A stretch of DNA of 64,000 bases from Agrococcus terreus (GCF_014645235.1 NZ_BMLM01000001.1:1488001-1552000), one strand, 5' to 3'; shown: positions 9,263 through 18,296, counted from the stretch's first letter. Numbers and translations are program-made. Notes: generated by a model from the letters alone, not told the origin.

Positions 9263-10473
9263 TGCGCCACACCAGGAAGGGCCTCGTCGTCGCGGCCCTC
9301 GGCGCCGCGATCGTCCTCGCGGCATGCAGCACCGACGGGAGCGTCGACCCCTCGGCGAACCCCGACACCGGGACCGAGCAGCCCGCCGAGACGCAGGCGT
9401 CCGGCGAGTGGTTCGACCAGGCCGTCTACGACGAGCAGTTCGAGCAGCGCTCGGCCACCTTCGAGGGCGACCCCGAGACGCCGTGGCTGCAGTACATCGA
9501 CGGCGAGATGACCGACACGGCCGAGTGGGCCACCGACGAGCCGATGCGCGCGTGCTTCGCGAACGCCTCGATCTCGAACCCCTGGCGCCAGACCGGCTTC
9601 ATCACGATGCAGCAGCAGGCCGAGGCCCTCACCGAGTCGGGCGTGCTCGCCTCGATGGAGGTCCGCGACGCCGGCGACGACGACAACACGCAGATCGCCG
9701 ACATCGACTACTTCATCTCGCAGGGCGACTGCGACGCGTTCATCATCTCGCCGAACTCGACGGCGGCCCTGACGCCCGCCGTGGAGCGCGCGTGCGAGAC
9801 GGGCCGACCGGTCATCGTCTTCGACCGCGGCGTCGACACCGACTGCGCCACGAGCTTCATCCACCCCATCGGCGGCTACGCCTGGGGCATCGACACGGCC
9901 GAGTTCCTCATCGACAACCTCGACGAGGGCTCGAACATCGTCGCGCTGCGCATCCTGCCCGGCGTTGACGTGCTCGAGCACCGCTGGGCCGCGGCCGAGA
10001 AGCTGCTCACCGAGGCCGGCATGAACGTCGAGGACCACTTCACCGGGGCCGACCCGACCGAGATCAAGAGCATCATCACCGACGCCCTCTCGGCCGGCGA
10101 CGTTGACGGCATCTGGATGGACGCCGGCGACGGCGCCGTCGCGGCGATCGAGGCGTTCGAAGACGCGGGCGCCGAGCTGCCCGTCATCACCGGCGAGGAC
10201 GAGATGAGCTTCCTCCGCGCCTGGCAGGAGCGCGACATCACCGCGCTCGGCCCGGTCTACTCGAACTTCCAGTGGCGCACGCCGCTGCTGGCGCTCGAGA
10301 TGATCGCGAACGGCGAGCCCGTGCCGACGGAGTGGGTCCTGCCGCAGGTGCCCGTGACCGAGGACGACCGCGACGCGCTCATCGAGGCGAACGAGGGCAT
10401 GCCCGACGGCCACTACGCCCGCTTCGGCGGCGAGGACCTGCCCGGCTTCCCGGACGCCTGGCAGAACCGCTGA
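9262..10473 (+). CDS. Sugar-binding lipoprotein of the ABC importer
   Basis: The extracytoplasmic substrate-binding component (periplasmic-binding-protein fold, sugar family 4), about 403 residues. It has a lipoprotein signal: a basic start (RHTRKG), a hydrophobic stretch and a lipobox L-A-A-C whose Cys, residue 22, would be lipidated by Lgt. A linker rich in Asp, Thr and Pro follows. The binding domain contains ISPNSTAALTPAV and VIVFDRGVD, typical of ribose-like binding proteins. AGGAG at 9250-9254 spaces best to the ATG at 9262; the ATG at 9259 is an alternative. Several acidic residues and three or more extra Cys occur. The sugar bound is unknown. Confidence 0.92.
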   Translation: MRHTRKGLVVAALGAAIVLAACSTDGSVDPSANPDTGTEQPAETQASGEWFDQAVYDEQFEQRSATFEGDPETPWLQYIDGEMTDTAEWATDEPMRACFANASISNPWRQTGFITMQQQAEALTESGVLASMEVRDAGDDDNTQIADIDYFISQGDCDAFIISPNSTAALTPAVERACETGRPVIVFDRGVDTDCATSFIHPIGGYAWGIDTAEFLIDNLDEGSNIVALRILPGVDVLEHRWAAAEKLLTEAGMNVEDHFTGADPTEIKSIITDALSAGDVDGIWMDAGDGAVAAIEAFEDAGAELPVITGEDEMSFLRAWQERDITALGPVYSNFQWRTPLLALEMIANGEPVPTEWVLPQVPVTEDDRDALIEANEGMPDGHYARFGGEDLPGFPDAWQNR

Positions 10474-10492
10474 CGCAGCACCGCTGACCGGT

Positions 10493-10520
10493 GCCGGGCC
10501 CCGCGCGAGCGGGGCCCGGC
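10493..10520 (+). terminator. Strong hairpin after the importer operon
   Basis: Twelve perfectly paired, almost all G-C bases (10493-10504 with 10509-10520) around a GCGA loop, 19 bases after the binding-protein stop. No U tract follows, which is common in high-GC actinobacteria. It probably ends or reduces transcription before the catabolic genes, and would raise importer mRNA relative to enzyme mRNA. Confidence 0.7.
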
Positions 10521-10567
10521 CTGGCGGGACGCCGCCGCGCGCGCCGCGGCGGGGGAGGGAGGCGCGC

Positions 10568-11422
10568 GTGCGCGCCATCGGCATCAACACCTGGGTCTGG
10601 ACGTCGCCCCTGCGCGACGCCACGGCCCCCGAGGCGCTCGCCCGGGTCGCCGGCCTCGGCTTCGACCTCGTCGAGCTGCCGCTCGAGCAGGCCGGCGACC
10701 TCACGGCCGACGCCATCGGGCCGCTGCTCGAGCAGCACGGCCTCGGCGCCGCGCTCGTCGGCGCCATGGGGCCCGGCCGGTCGCTCGTCGACGACGACCC
10801 CGGCGTCGTGCAGCGCACGCAGGACTACCTCGGCGCCTGCATCGACCTCGCGGCCGCGCTCGGCGCGCCCGCCGTCTGCGGGCCCTTCACGGCGGAGACC
10901 GGCCGCACGTGGCGGATGACGGCCGACGAGCGCCGCGGCATCGTCGGGCGCCTCCGCGCGGGGCTCGCCCCCGTGCTCGAGCGCGCGGCCGCGCGGGGCG
11001 TGCGGATCGGCATCGAGCCGCTCAACCGCTACGAGACGTCGCTGCTCAACACCGTCGAGCAGTCGCTCGACGCGGTCGAGCCGCTGCTCGGCGGCCAGCT
11101 CGGGCTCGCGCTCGACACCTACCACTGCGGCATCGAGGAGCGCTCGACGCCGGACGCCATCCGACGGGCGGGGGACCACATCGTGCACGTGCAGGTCTGC
11201 GGCAGCGACCGCGGCGCCCCCGGCGGCGACCAGACCGACTGGCCCGGCGTCCGCGCGGCGCTCGACGAGGTCGGCTACGCCGGCCCGCTCGTCATCGAGA
11301 GCTTCACCGGCGACAACGACGCGATCGCCGTCGCCGCCTCCATCTGGCGCCCCCTCGCGCCGACGCAGGACGACCTCGCGCGCGACGGGCTCGCGTTCCT
11401 CCGCGCACTGGAGGCGGCGTGA
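10568..11422 (+). CDS. Sugar 3-epimerase-like TIM-barrel protein
   Basis: A 284-residue protein of the xylose-isomerase-like TIM-barrel superfamily, closest by motif to the D-tagatose/D-psicose (allulose) 3-epimerases. Family residues seen: E150 in [11 protein letters not shown]183 and H186 in [11 protein letters not shown]215 in a SDRGAPG stretch, and E244 in VIESF. E150, D183 and E244 fall at metal-ligand positions of that family, but the fourth ligand position (209) is Gln where the characterised enzymes have His. GTG start with a GGGAGGGAGG ribosome binding site; a small 8-bp hairpin (10532-10552) sits just upstream. It overlaps the dehydrogenase gene by GTGA. Epimerisation or isomerisation of the imported sugar or its keto-derivative is inferred, not proven. 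Confidence 0.85.
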   Translation: MRAIGINTWVWTSPLRDATAPEALARVAGLGFDLVELPLEQAGDLTADAIGPLLEQHGLGAALVGAMGPGRSLVDDDPGVVQRTQDYLGACIDLAAALGAPAVCGPFTAETGRTWRMTADERRGIVGRLRAGLAPVLERAAARGVRIGIEPLNRYETSLLNTVEQSLDAVEPLLGGQLGLALDTYHCGIEERSTPDAIRRAGDHIVHVQVCGSDRGAPGGDQTDWPGVRAALDEVGYAGPLVIESFTGDNDAIAVAASIWRPLAPTQDDLARDGLAFLRALEAA

Positions 11423-12573
11423 GCGCCGCGGCGCGGCGCCCGCTCGGCGTCGCCGTGCTCGGCACGGCCTTCATGGGGCGCGCGCACTCGCACGCGTGGC
11501 GCAACGTCGGCGCGGTCTTCCCGGACGCGCCGCCCGCCGCCATGCGCGTGCTCGCGGGCTCCGACCCCGACCGCACCGCGGACGCGGCCGCGCGCCTCGG
11601 CTGGGCGGAGGCCTCCACCGACTGGCGGGCGACGATCGCCCGCGACGACGTCGACGTCGTCGACGTCTGCACGCCCGGCCACCTCCACGCCGAGATGGCG
11701 ATCGCCGCGCTCGAGGCCGGCAAGCACGTGCTCGTCGAGAAGCCGCTCGCGCTCGACGCCGACGAGGCCGAGCGGATGGTCGCGGCCGCGGCGGCCGCCC
11801 CGGGGCTCGCGATGCTCGGCTTCAACTACCGTCGCGTGCCGGCGCTCGCGCTCGCGCGGCAGCTCGTCGCCGACGGCGCCATCGGCCGCGTGCGCGCCGT
11901 GCGCGCCGCGTACCTGCAGGACTGGCTCGCCGATCCGGACGCGCCCATGACCTGGCGCCTCCGCGCCGAGACCGCCGGCTCCGGCGCGCTCGGCGACCTC
12001 GGCTCGCACGCGATCGACCAGATCCTCGTGCTCACGGGGGAGCGCGTGACCGGCGTCTCCGGCGCGCTGCGGACCGTGCAGCCCGAACGGCCCGGCCCGC
12101 ACGGGCCCGAGCCGGTGACGGTCGACGACGCCGCGTGGGCGCACCTCGACCTCACGGGCGGCGTCACCGCGTCGCTCGAGGTCTCGCGCATCGCGGTCGG
12201 CCGCAAGAACGCGCTGCAGCTCGAGGTCCACGGCACCGACGGCGCCATCGCCTTCGACCTCGAGCGGCTCAACGAGCTCGTCGTCACGCGCGGGCGCGAC
12301 GGGTGGCCCGAGCGCGTGCTCGTGACCGAGCCGACGCATCCGCACCTCGACGGCTGGTGGCCGCCCGGCCACGCGCTCGGCTGGGACAGCACCTTCGTCG
12401 CGCAGGCGGCCGACCTGCTGCGGGCGATCGAGTCCGGCGAGCAGCCGCGCCCGTCGTTCGCGGACGGCCTCGCGGTGCAGCGCGTGCTCGACGCCGTCGG
12501 GCGTTCCTCCCAGCGCGGAGGCACGAGGATCGACCTGGGCGACGGCGCCCCCACCGAGACGAGGACGAGATGA
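11419..12573 (+). CDS. Gfo/Idh/MocA family oxidoreductase
   Basis: An NAD(P)-dependent sugar or inositol dehydrogenase, 384 residues. The N-terminal Rossmann fold opens with [17 protein letters not shown], and the family EKPLA motif appears in [16 protein letters not shown]; the C-terminal half is the alpha/beta substrate domain with [10 protein letters not shown], whose His/Asp region lines the active site in this family. Start GTG and stop both overlap their neighbours by four bases. Between two TIM-barrel isomerases it is likely to oxidise the imported sugar, or reduce a keto-sugar, in a short catabolic route. The exact substrate cannot be decided. Confidence 0.9.
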   Translation: MSAAARRPLGVAVLGTAFMGRAHSHAWRNVGAVFPDAPPAAMRVLAGSDPDRTADAAARLGWAEASTDWRATIARDDVDVVDVCTPGHLHAEMAIAALEAGKHVLVEKPLALDADEAERMVAAAAAAPGLAMLGFNYRRVPALALARQLVADGAIGRVRAVRAAYLQDWLADPDAPMTWRLRAETAGSGALGDLGSHAIDQILVLTGERVTGVSGALRTVQPERPGPHGPEPVTVDDAAWAHLDLTGGVTASLEVSRIAVGRKNALQLEVHGTDGAIAFDLERLNELVVTRGRDGWPERVLVTEPTHPHLDGWWPPGHALGWDSTFVAQAADLLRAIESGEQPRPSFADGLAVQRVLDAVGRSSQRGGTRIDLGDGAPTETRTR

Positions 12574-13571
12574 CCAGGCCCTTCACGCTCTTCACCGGCC
12601 AGTGGGCCGACCTGCCCTTCGAGGAGGTCGCGCGGCTCGCCGGCTCGTGGGGATACGACGGCCTCGAGATCGCCTGCTGGGGCGACCACCTCGACGCCTC
12701 CCGCTGGGACGACGCCGAGTACGTGGCCGGGCGCCGCGAGATCCTCGAGCGGCACGGGCTGGAGGTGTGGGCGATCTCGAACCACCTCCACGGCCAGGCC
12801 GTCTGCGACGATCCGATCGACTTCCGCCACCAGGGCATCGTGCGCTCGCGCGTGTGGGGCGACGGCGACCCGGAGGGCGTGCGGCAGCGCGCCGCGGCCG
12901 AGCTCATGGACACCGCGCGGATGGCGCGCGCGCTCGGCGTCGGCACGGTCGTCGGCTTCACCGGCTCGTCGATCTGGCAGTACGTCGCCCAGTTCCCGCC
13001 CGTCCCCGACGAGGTCATCGAGCGCGGCTACCGCGACTTCGCCGACCGCTGGAACCCGATCCTCGACGTCTTCGACGAGTGCGGCGTGCGGTTCGCGCAC
13101 GAGGTGCACCCGAGCGAGATCGCCTACGACCACTGGACGACCGTGCGCACGCTCGAGGCGATCGGGCACCGCGAGGCGTTCGGCCTGAACTGGGACCCGA
13201 GCCACATGCTCTGGCAGGGCATCGACCCGGTCGCGTTCCTCTCGGACTTCGCCGACCGGATCTACCACGTCGACTGCAAGGACACGAGGATGCGGATGGG
13301 CGACGGCCGCAGCGGCATCCTCTCGTCGCACCTGGCGTTCGGCCACCCGCGCAGGGGCTGGGACTTCGTCTCGGCAGGGCGCGGCGACGTGCCGTGGGGC
13401 GACGCGTTCCGCACGCTCACCGCCATCGGCTACCGCGGGCCGATCTCGATCGAGTGGGAGGACGCCGGCATGGATCGGCTGCAGGGCGCGCCCGAGGCGC
13501 TCGAGGCGCTGCGCCGCTTCGACCTCGACCCCTCCGAGGCGCGCTTCGACGCCGCGTTCGGCCAGGGCTGA
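12570..13571 (+). CDS. Sugar phosphate isomerase/epimerase-like TIM barrel
   Basis: A 333-residue xylose-isomerase-like TIM-barrel protein, distinct from the one at 10568. The expected divalent-metal ligands are visible as Glu in FAHEVHPSE, Asp and His in [11 protein letters not shown], His/Asp in YHVDCKDTR, and Glu in SIEWEDAGM. Proteins of this shape are often found beside Gfo/Idh/MocA dehydrogenases in sugar and inositol catabolic operons. ATG overlaps the dehydrogenase stop (ATGA). It is the last gene of the cassette and ends just before a 21-bp bidirectional terminator. Function beyond isomerase or epimerase is not assigned. Confidence 0.87.
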   Translation: MTRPFTLFTGQWADLPFEEVARLAGSWGYDGLEIACWGDHLDASRWDDAEYVAGRREILERHGLEVWAISNHLHGQAVCDDPIDFRHQGIVRSRVWGDGDPEGVRQRAAAELMDTARMARALGVGTVVGFTGSSIWQYVAQFPPVPDEVIERGYRDFADRWNPILDVFDECGVRFAHEVHPSEIAYDHWTTVRTLEAIGHREAFGLNWDPSHMLWQGIDPVAFLSDFADRIYHVDCKDTRMRMGDGRSGILSSHLAFGHPRRGWDFVSAGRGDVPWGDAFRTLTAIGYRGPISIEWEDAGMDRLQGAPEALEALRRFDLDPSEARFDAAFGQG

Positions 13572-13592
13572 CGCGCCGGCGCCGGGCTGGGC

Positions 13593-13638
13593 GCACGACG
13601 GAGGGGCGGGACCTCGCGGTCCCGCCCCTCCGTCGTGC
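13593..13638. terminator. Bidirectional terminator, 21-bp perfect stem
   Basis: A perfect 21-base stem (13593-13613 with 13618-13638) with a TCGC loop, between two convergent genes. Because it is symmetrical it can stop transcription of both the sugar cassette and the DUF349 gene. No U tract is needed for a stem of this strength. Confidence 0.85.
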
Positions 13639-13647
13639 CTGGCTCGC

Positions 13648-15150
13648 TCAGCCCGCGGCGGAGACGACCTCGAGCCACGAGCGCTTCGTGGCGAGCTCGG
13701 CCTCGAGCTCGGCGCGCTGCTTCGCGTCCTTCGTGCCGGCGATGTCGGCCTCGAGCTTCTCGATGGCCTCCTCGAGCTGGCCCGCGAGGCCCGCGGAGCG
13801 CGCCTTGCGCTCCGGGTTCGTCGACTGCCAGTGCTTGTCGTCGAGCTCGCGCACGTGCGTCTCGATGCGGCGCATGCCGTCCTCGACCTCGCGGAGCGCC
13901 TCGCGCGGCACGCGGCCGATCTCGTCCCAGCGGCGCTGGATGCCCGTGAGGGCCGAGCGGGCGGCCTGGCGGTCGGTGATCTGCAGGATCGGCTTGGCCT
14001 CCTCGAGCAGCGCGCGCTTGGCCTCGAGGTTGCCGGCGTACTCCTCGTTCTCGACCGCGGCCTGCTCGGCCTTCGCGGCGAAGAGGACGTCGCCGGCCTC
14101 CTTGAACTGGGCCCAGAGCGCGTCGTCGACCTTGCGGCCGGCCCGGCCGGCGGCCTTCCAGCTGTCGAGCAGCGAGCGGTAGGCGGGGATGCCGTCGGAG
14201 CCCTTCGGCGCGAGCGCCTGCGCCTGCTCGACGAGCGCCTGCTTGCGGGCGCGGACGTCCTTGTGGGAGGCGTCGAGGTCGGCGAAGAAGCGGCGGCGGG
14301 CGGTCTCGAGCGTCGAGCGCGCGTCGCGGAACCGCTTCCAGAGCGCGTCGGCCTGGCCCTTGGGCAGGCGCGGGCCGTCCTTCTGCAGTCGCTGCCAGTC
14401 GGCGAAGAGCACGTCGACCTGCTGCATCGTCTGCTTCCACTGCACGTTCTGCAGGTCGCCCGCGGCGAGCTGCTCGATCGACTCGACGACCGTCGTGCGC
14501 TCGGCGATCGCGGCGTCGAGCTCTGCGCGCGAGGCGGCCTGCTGCTCGGCCTCGAGCTGGCCGAGCGAGCCCGTGAGCGCGTCGAGGCGGGCGAGGAGCG
14601 CGGGGATGTCGCCGACGGCGTGCGCCTCGGTGACCGTGGGCTTGAGGTGCGACGCGGCCTTCGCGACGTCGCGGGCGTTGGCGCCGCCGCGGACGCGCTG
14701 CTCGAGCAGGCGCACCTGGCCCTCGAGCTCGGCGTACTTGCGCTCGAAGTAGGCGAGCGCCTCCTCGGGGGTCGCGTCGGGGAACTGGCCGACCTCTCGC
14801 CAGCCCTCGCCGTCGCGGACGTGGACGGTGCCGGTCGCGTCGGCGCGGCCGGGACCGCGCTCGACGACCGCCTCCGCGGGCTCCGCGGGAGCGGCGGCGG
14901 GCGCCTCCTCGGCGGCGGGAGCCTCCTCGGCCGGTGCGTCTGCGGCGGCGGCGGGGGCCTCCTCGGCCGTCTCCTGCGCTGCGGGCTCGGCGTCCTCGGC
15001 GGCGGCCTCGGTCGCCTCGGCGGCGGGCGCAGCCGCCTCGGTCGACTCCGTCGCCTCGGCGGGGGCCTCGACGTCGGCGGCCTCCTGCGCGGCCGCCTCG
15101 GGGGCGGTCTCGTCGGCGGCGGGCTCGTGGGGCTGGGTCTGCTCAGGCAT
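13648..15150 (-). CDS. DUF349 domain-containing protein
   Basis: A 500-residue protein with two parts. Residues about 1-95 are a low-complexity, acidic, Ala/Glu/Pro/Thr-rich region with no predicted fold (many EAPAAEE-like units). The rest is largely helical and carries tandem DUF349 units, with their recurring W-K and R-F/R-R-F-F signatures (VDALWKRFRDAR, SWKAAGRAG, IQRRWDEIGRVPR). The family is widespread in actinobacteria and its biochemical role is, to my knowledge, not settled. The start has only a weak GAGAG upstream. It lies at the boundary of the sugar cassette, convergent with it, and reads away from a TAGGCT promoter 34 bases upstream. Confidence 0.9.
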   Translation of the reverse strand: MPEQTQPHEPAADETAPEAAAQEAADVEAPAEATESTEAAAPAAEATEAAAEDAEPAAQETAEEAPAAAADAPAEEAPAAEEAPAAAPAEPAEAVVERGPGRADATGTVHVRDGEGWREVGQFPDATPEEALAYFERKYAELEGQVRLLEQRVRGGANARDVAKAASHLKPTVTEAHAVGDIPALLARLDALTGSLGQLEAEQQAASRAELDAAIAERTTVVESIEQLAAGDLQNVQWKQTMQQVDVLFADWQRLQKDGPRLPKGQADALWKRFRDARSTLETARRRFFADLDASHKDVRARKQALVEQAQALAPKGSDGIPAYRSLLDSWKAAGRAGRKVDDALWAQFKEAGDVLFAAKAEQAAVENEEYAGNLEAKRALLEEAKPILQITDRQAARSALTGIQRRWDEIGRVPREALREVEDGMRRIETHVRELDDKHWQSTNPERKARSAGLAGQLEEAIEKLEADIAGTKDAKQRAELEAELATKRSWLEVVSAAG

Positions 15151-15183
15151 GGCGTGTCTCTCGTGGGAGGGAGATGGGCAGGA

Positions 15184-15191
15184 CGAGCCTA
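15184..15191 (-). promoter_or_regulatory. Candidate -10 element for the DUF349 gene
   Basis: On the minus strand the sequence is TAGGCTCG, matching the TAGNNT hexamer seen at many gene starts in this window, 34 bases before the ATG. No clear -35 is visible. It lies in the short gap behind the cyclophilin gene. Confidence 0.45.
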
Positions 15192-15207
15192 GTACGGCGG
15201 CGGCCCG

Positions 15208-15969
15208 CTACTGCAGGTCGAAGCCCTCGATGGTGACGGGCTCGGCGGGCGGGCCGTCGGGCACGCCGCCCTCGGTGCCCGCGCTGATGACGTCGTCGCG
15301 CAGCTGCTCGAGGTTCGCGGTGACCCGGCCGACGACCGTGTAGCCGCCCGCGGCGTCCGACGGGATGGTCGTGTCGCCGTAGACGATGAAGAACTGGTGG
15401 CCGTTCGACTCGGCGTTGCCGCCCTGGCGCGCCATCGCGATCGTGCCCTCGACGTAGACGTCGTCGGCGGGCGCGTTCTCGATCGGGCCGTACATGAAGG
15501 AGGGGTCGCCGCCGCCCTGGCCGTCGAGCGAGCCGCACTGGAGCACCGAGAAGCCCTCGGAGGTCGTGAGGCGGTGGCAGGTCGAGCCGTCGTAGTAGTC
15601 GCGCTCGACGTCGTAGACGATGCCCGAGACGGCCTGCGGCGCGGCCTCGCCGTCGAGCTCGACGCCGAGGTCGACGCCGTTGATCGTCAGCGTGCCGGTC
15701 CAGGTGCGGCCCTCGGCGAGCGAGGGGTCGGGCACGAGCGACTCGGCCTGGGTCTCGCTGGCGCTCGGCGCGGGCGTCGCGGCCGGGTCGGCCCCGGCGT
15801 CCGGGCCCTGCCGGTCCCACAGGAGGGCGGTGCCGCCCAGCAGCACGACGAGGGCGGCGCCGGCGCCGACGAGCGAGTCGCGCACGCGGCGCCGCTTCGC
15901 CCGCTCGTGCACGGCCTGCCGCGCTCGGTAGTCGCGCACGCGACGCTGCTGCTCCTGCTTCGTGACCAC
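15208..15969 (-). CDS. Membrane-anchored cyclophilin-type peptidyl-prolyl isomerase
   Basis: A 253-residue cyclophilin. The first 30 residues are strongly basic (KQEQQRRVRDYRARQ), then one membrane helix (about 33-50), an acidic linker and the cyclophilin domain facing outside. The domain keeps HQFFIVYGDT, YYDGSTCHRL and the GTIAMAR strand, so prolyl cis-trans isomerase activity is likely. The start is GTG with a GGAG upstream (GAGGAGCATCC). The position near rel mirrors a ppiB-like gene near relA in mycobacteria. It should fold exported proteins. Confidence 0.92.
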   Translation of the reverse strand: MVTKQEQQRRVRDYRARQAVHERAKRRRVRDSLVGAGAALVVLLGGTALLWDRQGPDAGADPAATPAPSASETQAESLVPDPSLAEGRTWTGTLTINGVDLGVELDGEAAPQAVSGIVYDVERDYYDGSTCHRLTTSEGFSVLQCGSLDGQGGGDPSFMYGPIENAPADDVYVEGTIAMARQGGNAESNGHQFFIVYGDTTIPSDAAGGYTVVGRVTANLEQLRDDVISAGTEGGVPDGPPAEPVTIEGFDLQ

Positions 15970-16008
15970 GGATGCTCCTCACGGTGCCGCGCCCTCCGCG
16001 GCCGCCGT

Positions 16009-16016
16009 CCAGGCTA
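16009..16016 (-). promoter_or_regulatory. Candidate -10 for the cyclophilin gene
   Basis: TAGCCTGG on the minus strand, 39 bases before the GTG start. It matches the TAGNNTGG pattern found elsewhere in the window and lies back to back with the rarA -10 at 16051 on the other strand. Confidence 0.5.
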
Positions 16017-16050
16017 GCGGCTGGGGCCAGGCGGTGTGGGCGGCCGCGCC

Positions 16051-16058
16051 TAGCATGG
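16051..16058 (+). promoter_or_regulatory. Candidate -10 for rarA
   Basis: TAGCATGG begins 15 bases before the rarA ATG. If used, transcription would start a few bases before the start codon and give an almost leaderless mRNA. Confidence 0.5.
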
Positions 16059-16065
16059 AGGCATC

Positions 16066-17403
16066 ATGATGGGGACGACCGCGCCGCTCGCCGTGCGCAT
16101 GCGACCGACGAGCCTCGACGAGGTCGTCGGCCAGCGCCACCTGCTCGGCCCGGGCTCGCCGCTGCGCCGACTCGCGGCGCCGAGCGCCGAGGGCGCCAAG
16201 CTCGCCTCGGGCGGCCAGAGCGTCATCCTCTGGGGACCGCCCGGCACGGGCAAGACGACCCTCGCCCAGTCGATCGCGCACTCCTCCGACCGCCGCTTCG
16301 TCGAGCTGAGCGCGGTGACCGCAGGCGTCAAGGACGTGCGCCAGGTGATGGAGGAGTCGCTCGCCGAGCGCGACCTCTTCGGCCGCTCCACCGTGCTCTT
16401 CCTCGACGAGATCCACCGCTTCACGAAGGCGCAGCAGGATGCGCTGCTCCCCGGCGTCGAGCAGGGCTGGGTCACGCTCATCGCCGCCACGACCGAGAAC
16501 CCCTCGTTCTCCGTCATCAGCCCGCTGCTCTCGCGCTCGCTCCTGCTCACGCTCCAGCTGCTCGACGACGACGACATCCGCGAGCTGCTCGAGCGCGCCA
16601 TCGCCGACCCGCGCGGCTTCGACGGCCGCATCGCGCTCGACGACGACGCGCGGGCCCAGCTCGTGCGGCTCTCGTCCGGCGACGCCCGGCGGGCGCTCAC
16701 CGCGCTCGAGGCGGCCGGCGCCCACGCGCTCGAGGCGGCGGGCGAGCCGGAGGACGACGACGCGCCCGCCGCGGTCACGGCCGAGGCGGTCGCCGCCGCC
16801 GTCGACCGCGCGCTGCTCCGCTACGACCGGCAGGGCGACGAGCACTACGACGTCATCTCCGCGTTCATCAAGTCGGTGCGCGGCTCCGATCCCGACGGCG
16901 CGCTGCACTGGCTCGCGCGCATGATCGAGGCGGGGGAGGACCCGCGCTTCATCGCCCGGCGCATCATCGTCTCCGCCGCCGAGGACATCGGCATGGCCGA
17001 CCCGCAGGCGCTCGTCGTCGCGACCGCCGCGGCGCAGGCCGTCCAGCTCATCGGCATGCCCGAGGGCCGCATCCCGCTCGCCGAGGCGGTCGTCTACCTC
17101 GCCACCGCGCCCAAGTCGAACCGCTCCTACCGCGGCATCGACGCCGCGCTCGCCGACGTGCGGGCGGGCGACATCGGCCGCGTGCCGAACCACCTCCGCG
17201 ACGCGCACTACCCGGGCGCCAAGCGGCTCGGCCACGGCAAGGGCTACCGCTACGCCCACGACGAGCCCTCGGGCGTCGCGACGCAGCAGCACCTCCCCGA
17301 CCCGCTCGTCGGCCGCCGCTACTACGAGCCGGGCCAGCACGGCTACGAGCGCGACGTCGCGGCACGGCTCGAGCGCATCCGTCGGATCCTCGCGGGGGAG
17401 TAG
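16066..17403 (+). CDS. rarA: Replication-associated recombination protein A (RarA/MgsA)
   Basis: A AAA+ ATPase of the RarA/MgsA/WRNIP1 family that acts at stalled replication forks. The 445 residues fit. Walker [10 protein letters not shown] lies near residue 62-70, Walker B is LFLDEIHRF near 110, sensor 1 is AATTENPSF, and the C-terminal region holds the family tetramerisation stretches ([42 protein letters not shown]). Two ATG codons follow each other (16066 and 16069); the second is better spaced from GGAGG. It is divergent from the cyclophilin gene and ends 150 bases before rpsD. Confidence 0.96.
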   Translation: MMGTTAPLAVRMRPTSLDEVVGQRHLLGPGSPLRRLAAPSAEGAKLASGGQSVILWGPPGTGKTTLAQSIAHSSDRRFVELSAVTAGVKDVRQVMEESLAERDLFGRSTVLFLDEIHRFTKAQQDALLPGVEQGWVTLIAATTENPSFSVISPLLSRSLLLTLQLLDDDDIRELLERAIADPRGFDGRIALDDDARAQLVRLSSGDARRALTALEAAGAHALEAAGEPEDDDAPAAVTAEAVAAAVDRALLRYDRQGDEHYDVISAFIKSVRGSDPDGALHWLARMIEAGEDPRFIARRIIVSAAEDIGMADPQALVVATAAAQAVQLIGMPEGRIPLAEAVVYLATAPKSNRSYRGIDAALADVRAGDIGRVPNHLRDAHYPGAKRLGHGKGYRYAHDEPSGVATQQHLPDPLVGRRYYEPGQHGYERDVAARLERIRRILAGE

Positions 17404-17434
17404 CCGCGGCTCGGCCCGCGGGCCGCTCCTCTGC

Positions 17435-17442
17435 TAGTCTGG
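17435..17442 (+). promoter_or_regulatory. Candidate -10 for rpsD
   Basis: TAGTCTGG, 119 bases before the rpsD ATG. This would give a leader of about 105 bases, unusually long here, containing two hairpins. A 14-base palindrome (17412-17425) just before it may end rarA transcription. Confidence 0.5.
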
Positions 17443-17496
17443 TCGCTGGTCCGCAGGGCGCCCACGCGCCCGCATCGGATCCGCACCCCTCCTTAG

Positions 17497-17532
17497 GTCC
17501 CGGCGCTCGGCCGGGACAGCCGCTCGCGCGGC
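17497..17532 (+). promoter_or_regulatory. Candidate structured leader of rpsD
   Basis: Two adjacent hairpins in the rpsD leader: an 8-bp stem (17497-17504 with 17510-17517) and a 5-bp stem with a TCGC loop (17519-17523 with 17528-17532). They end 21 bases before the start codon, close to the AAGGAAG ribosome binding site. Ribosomal protein S4 is known to regulate its own synthesis in other bacteria. That this leader binds S4 is inference from position. Confidence 0.35.
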
Positions 17533-17553
17533 AGCGACTCAGCGAAGGAAGTC

Positions 17554-18183
17554 ATGTCCACGAAGTCCCGTACCCGTTCCAAGACGCGCCTCTCGCGCGC
17601 CCTCGGCGTCGCCCTGACGCCCAAGGCCGCGCGCTACCTCGAGAAGCGCCCCTACGGCCCCGGCCAGCACGGCCGCACCAAGCGCAAGGCCGACAGCGAC
17701 TACGCCGTCCGCCTCCGCGAGAAGCAGCGCCTGCGCGCCCAGTACGGCATCCGCGAGGCGCAGCTGCGCAACACCTTCAACGAGGCCCGCCGCCAGGCCG
17801 GCCTGACGGGTGAGAACCTCGTCGAGCTGCTCGAGATGCGCCTCGACGCGCTCGTGCTGCGCGCCGGCTTCGCCCGCACCACGGCGCAGGCACGCCAGAT
17901 GGTCGTGCACCGCCACATCATGGTCGACGGCCAGCGCGTCGACCGCCCGTCGTTCCGCGTGAAGCCGGGCCAGCTCATCCACGTGCACGAGCGCAGCGAG
18001 GGCATGGAGCCGTTCCAGGTCGCCGCCGCCGGCGGCCACGCCGGCGTGCTGCCGCCCGTCCCGGCCTACCTCGACGTGCAGCTCGACCGCCTCCAGGCGC
18101 GCCTCGTGCGCCGCCCGATGCGCGCCGAGGTGCCGGTCGTCGCCGACGTCCAGCTCGTCGTCGAGTACTACGCCGCCCGCTGA
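17554..18183 (+). CDS. rpsD: 30S ribosomal protein S4
   Basis: S4 binds 16S rRNA early in small-subunit assembly. The 209 residues contain the N-terminal YGPGQHGRTK segment and the C-terminal S4 RNA-binding domain (RLDALVLRAGFARTTAQARQMVVHRHIMVDG). No Cys occurs in the N-terminal region, so this is the zinc-independent (C-minus) form. Unlike many bacteria, rpsD is outside the large ribosomal operon and stands alone here with its own promoter, leader and a terminator just downstream. AAGGAAG precedes the ATG at good spacing. Confidence 0.98.
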   Translation: MSTKSRTRSKTRLSRALGVALTPKAARYLEKRPYGPGQHGRTKRKADSDYAVRLREKQRLRAQYGIREAQLRNTFNEARRQAGLTGENLVELLEMRLDALVLRAGFARTTAQARQMVVHRHIMVDGQRVDRPSFRVKPGQLIHVHERSEGMEPFQVAAAGGHAGVLPPVPAYLDVQLDRLQARLVRRPMRAEVPVVADVQLVVEYYAAR

Positions 18184-18196
18184 TTCCAGCGCTGCA

Positions 18197-18228
18197 CGAG
18201 AGGGGTCGCCGTCAGGCGGCCCCTCTCG
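18197..18228 (+). terminator. Terminator after rpsD
   Basis: Fourteen paired bases (18197-18210 with 18215-18228) with one G-U pair and a GTCA loop, 14 bases after the rpsD stop. A short T-containing stretch follows and already belongs to the next candidate promoter. Confidence 0.8.
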
Positions 18229-18233
18229 CTCGT

Positions 18234-18239
18234 TAGACT
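18234..18239 (+). promoter_or_regulatory. Candidate -10 for the small membrane protein and alaS
   Basis: TAGACT starts six bases after the rpsD terminator stem and 63 bases before the GTG of the 59-residue gene. No convincing -35 is visible, since that region is the terminator stem itself. Confidence 0.4.
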
Positions 18240-18296
18240 GATCCGCACCCGTGCCGATCCGGCGCGGACGAAAGCGTGACACGAGGGGATCCCGCC

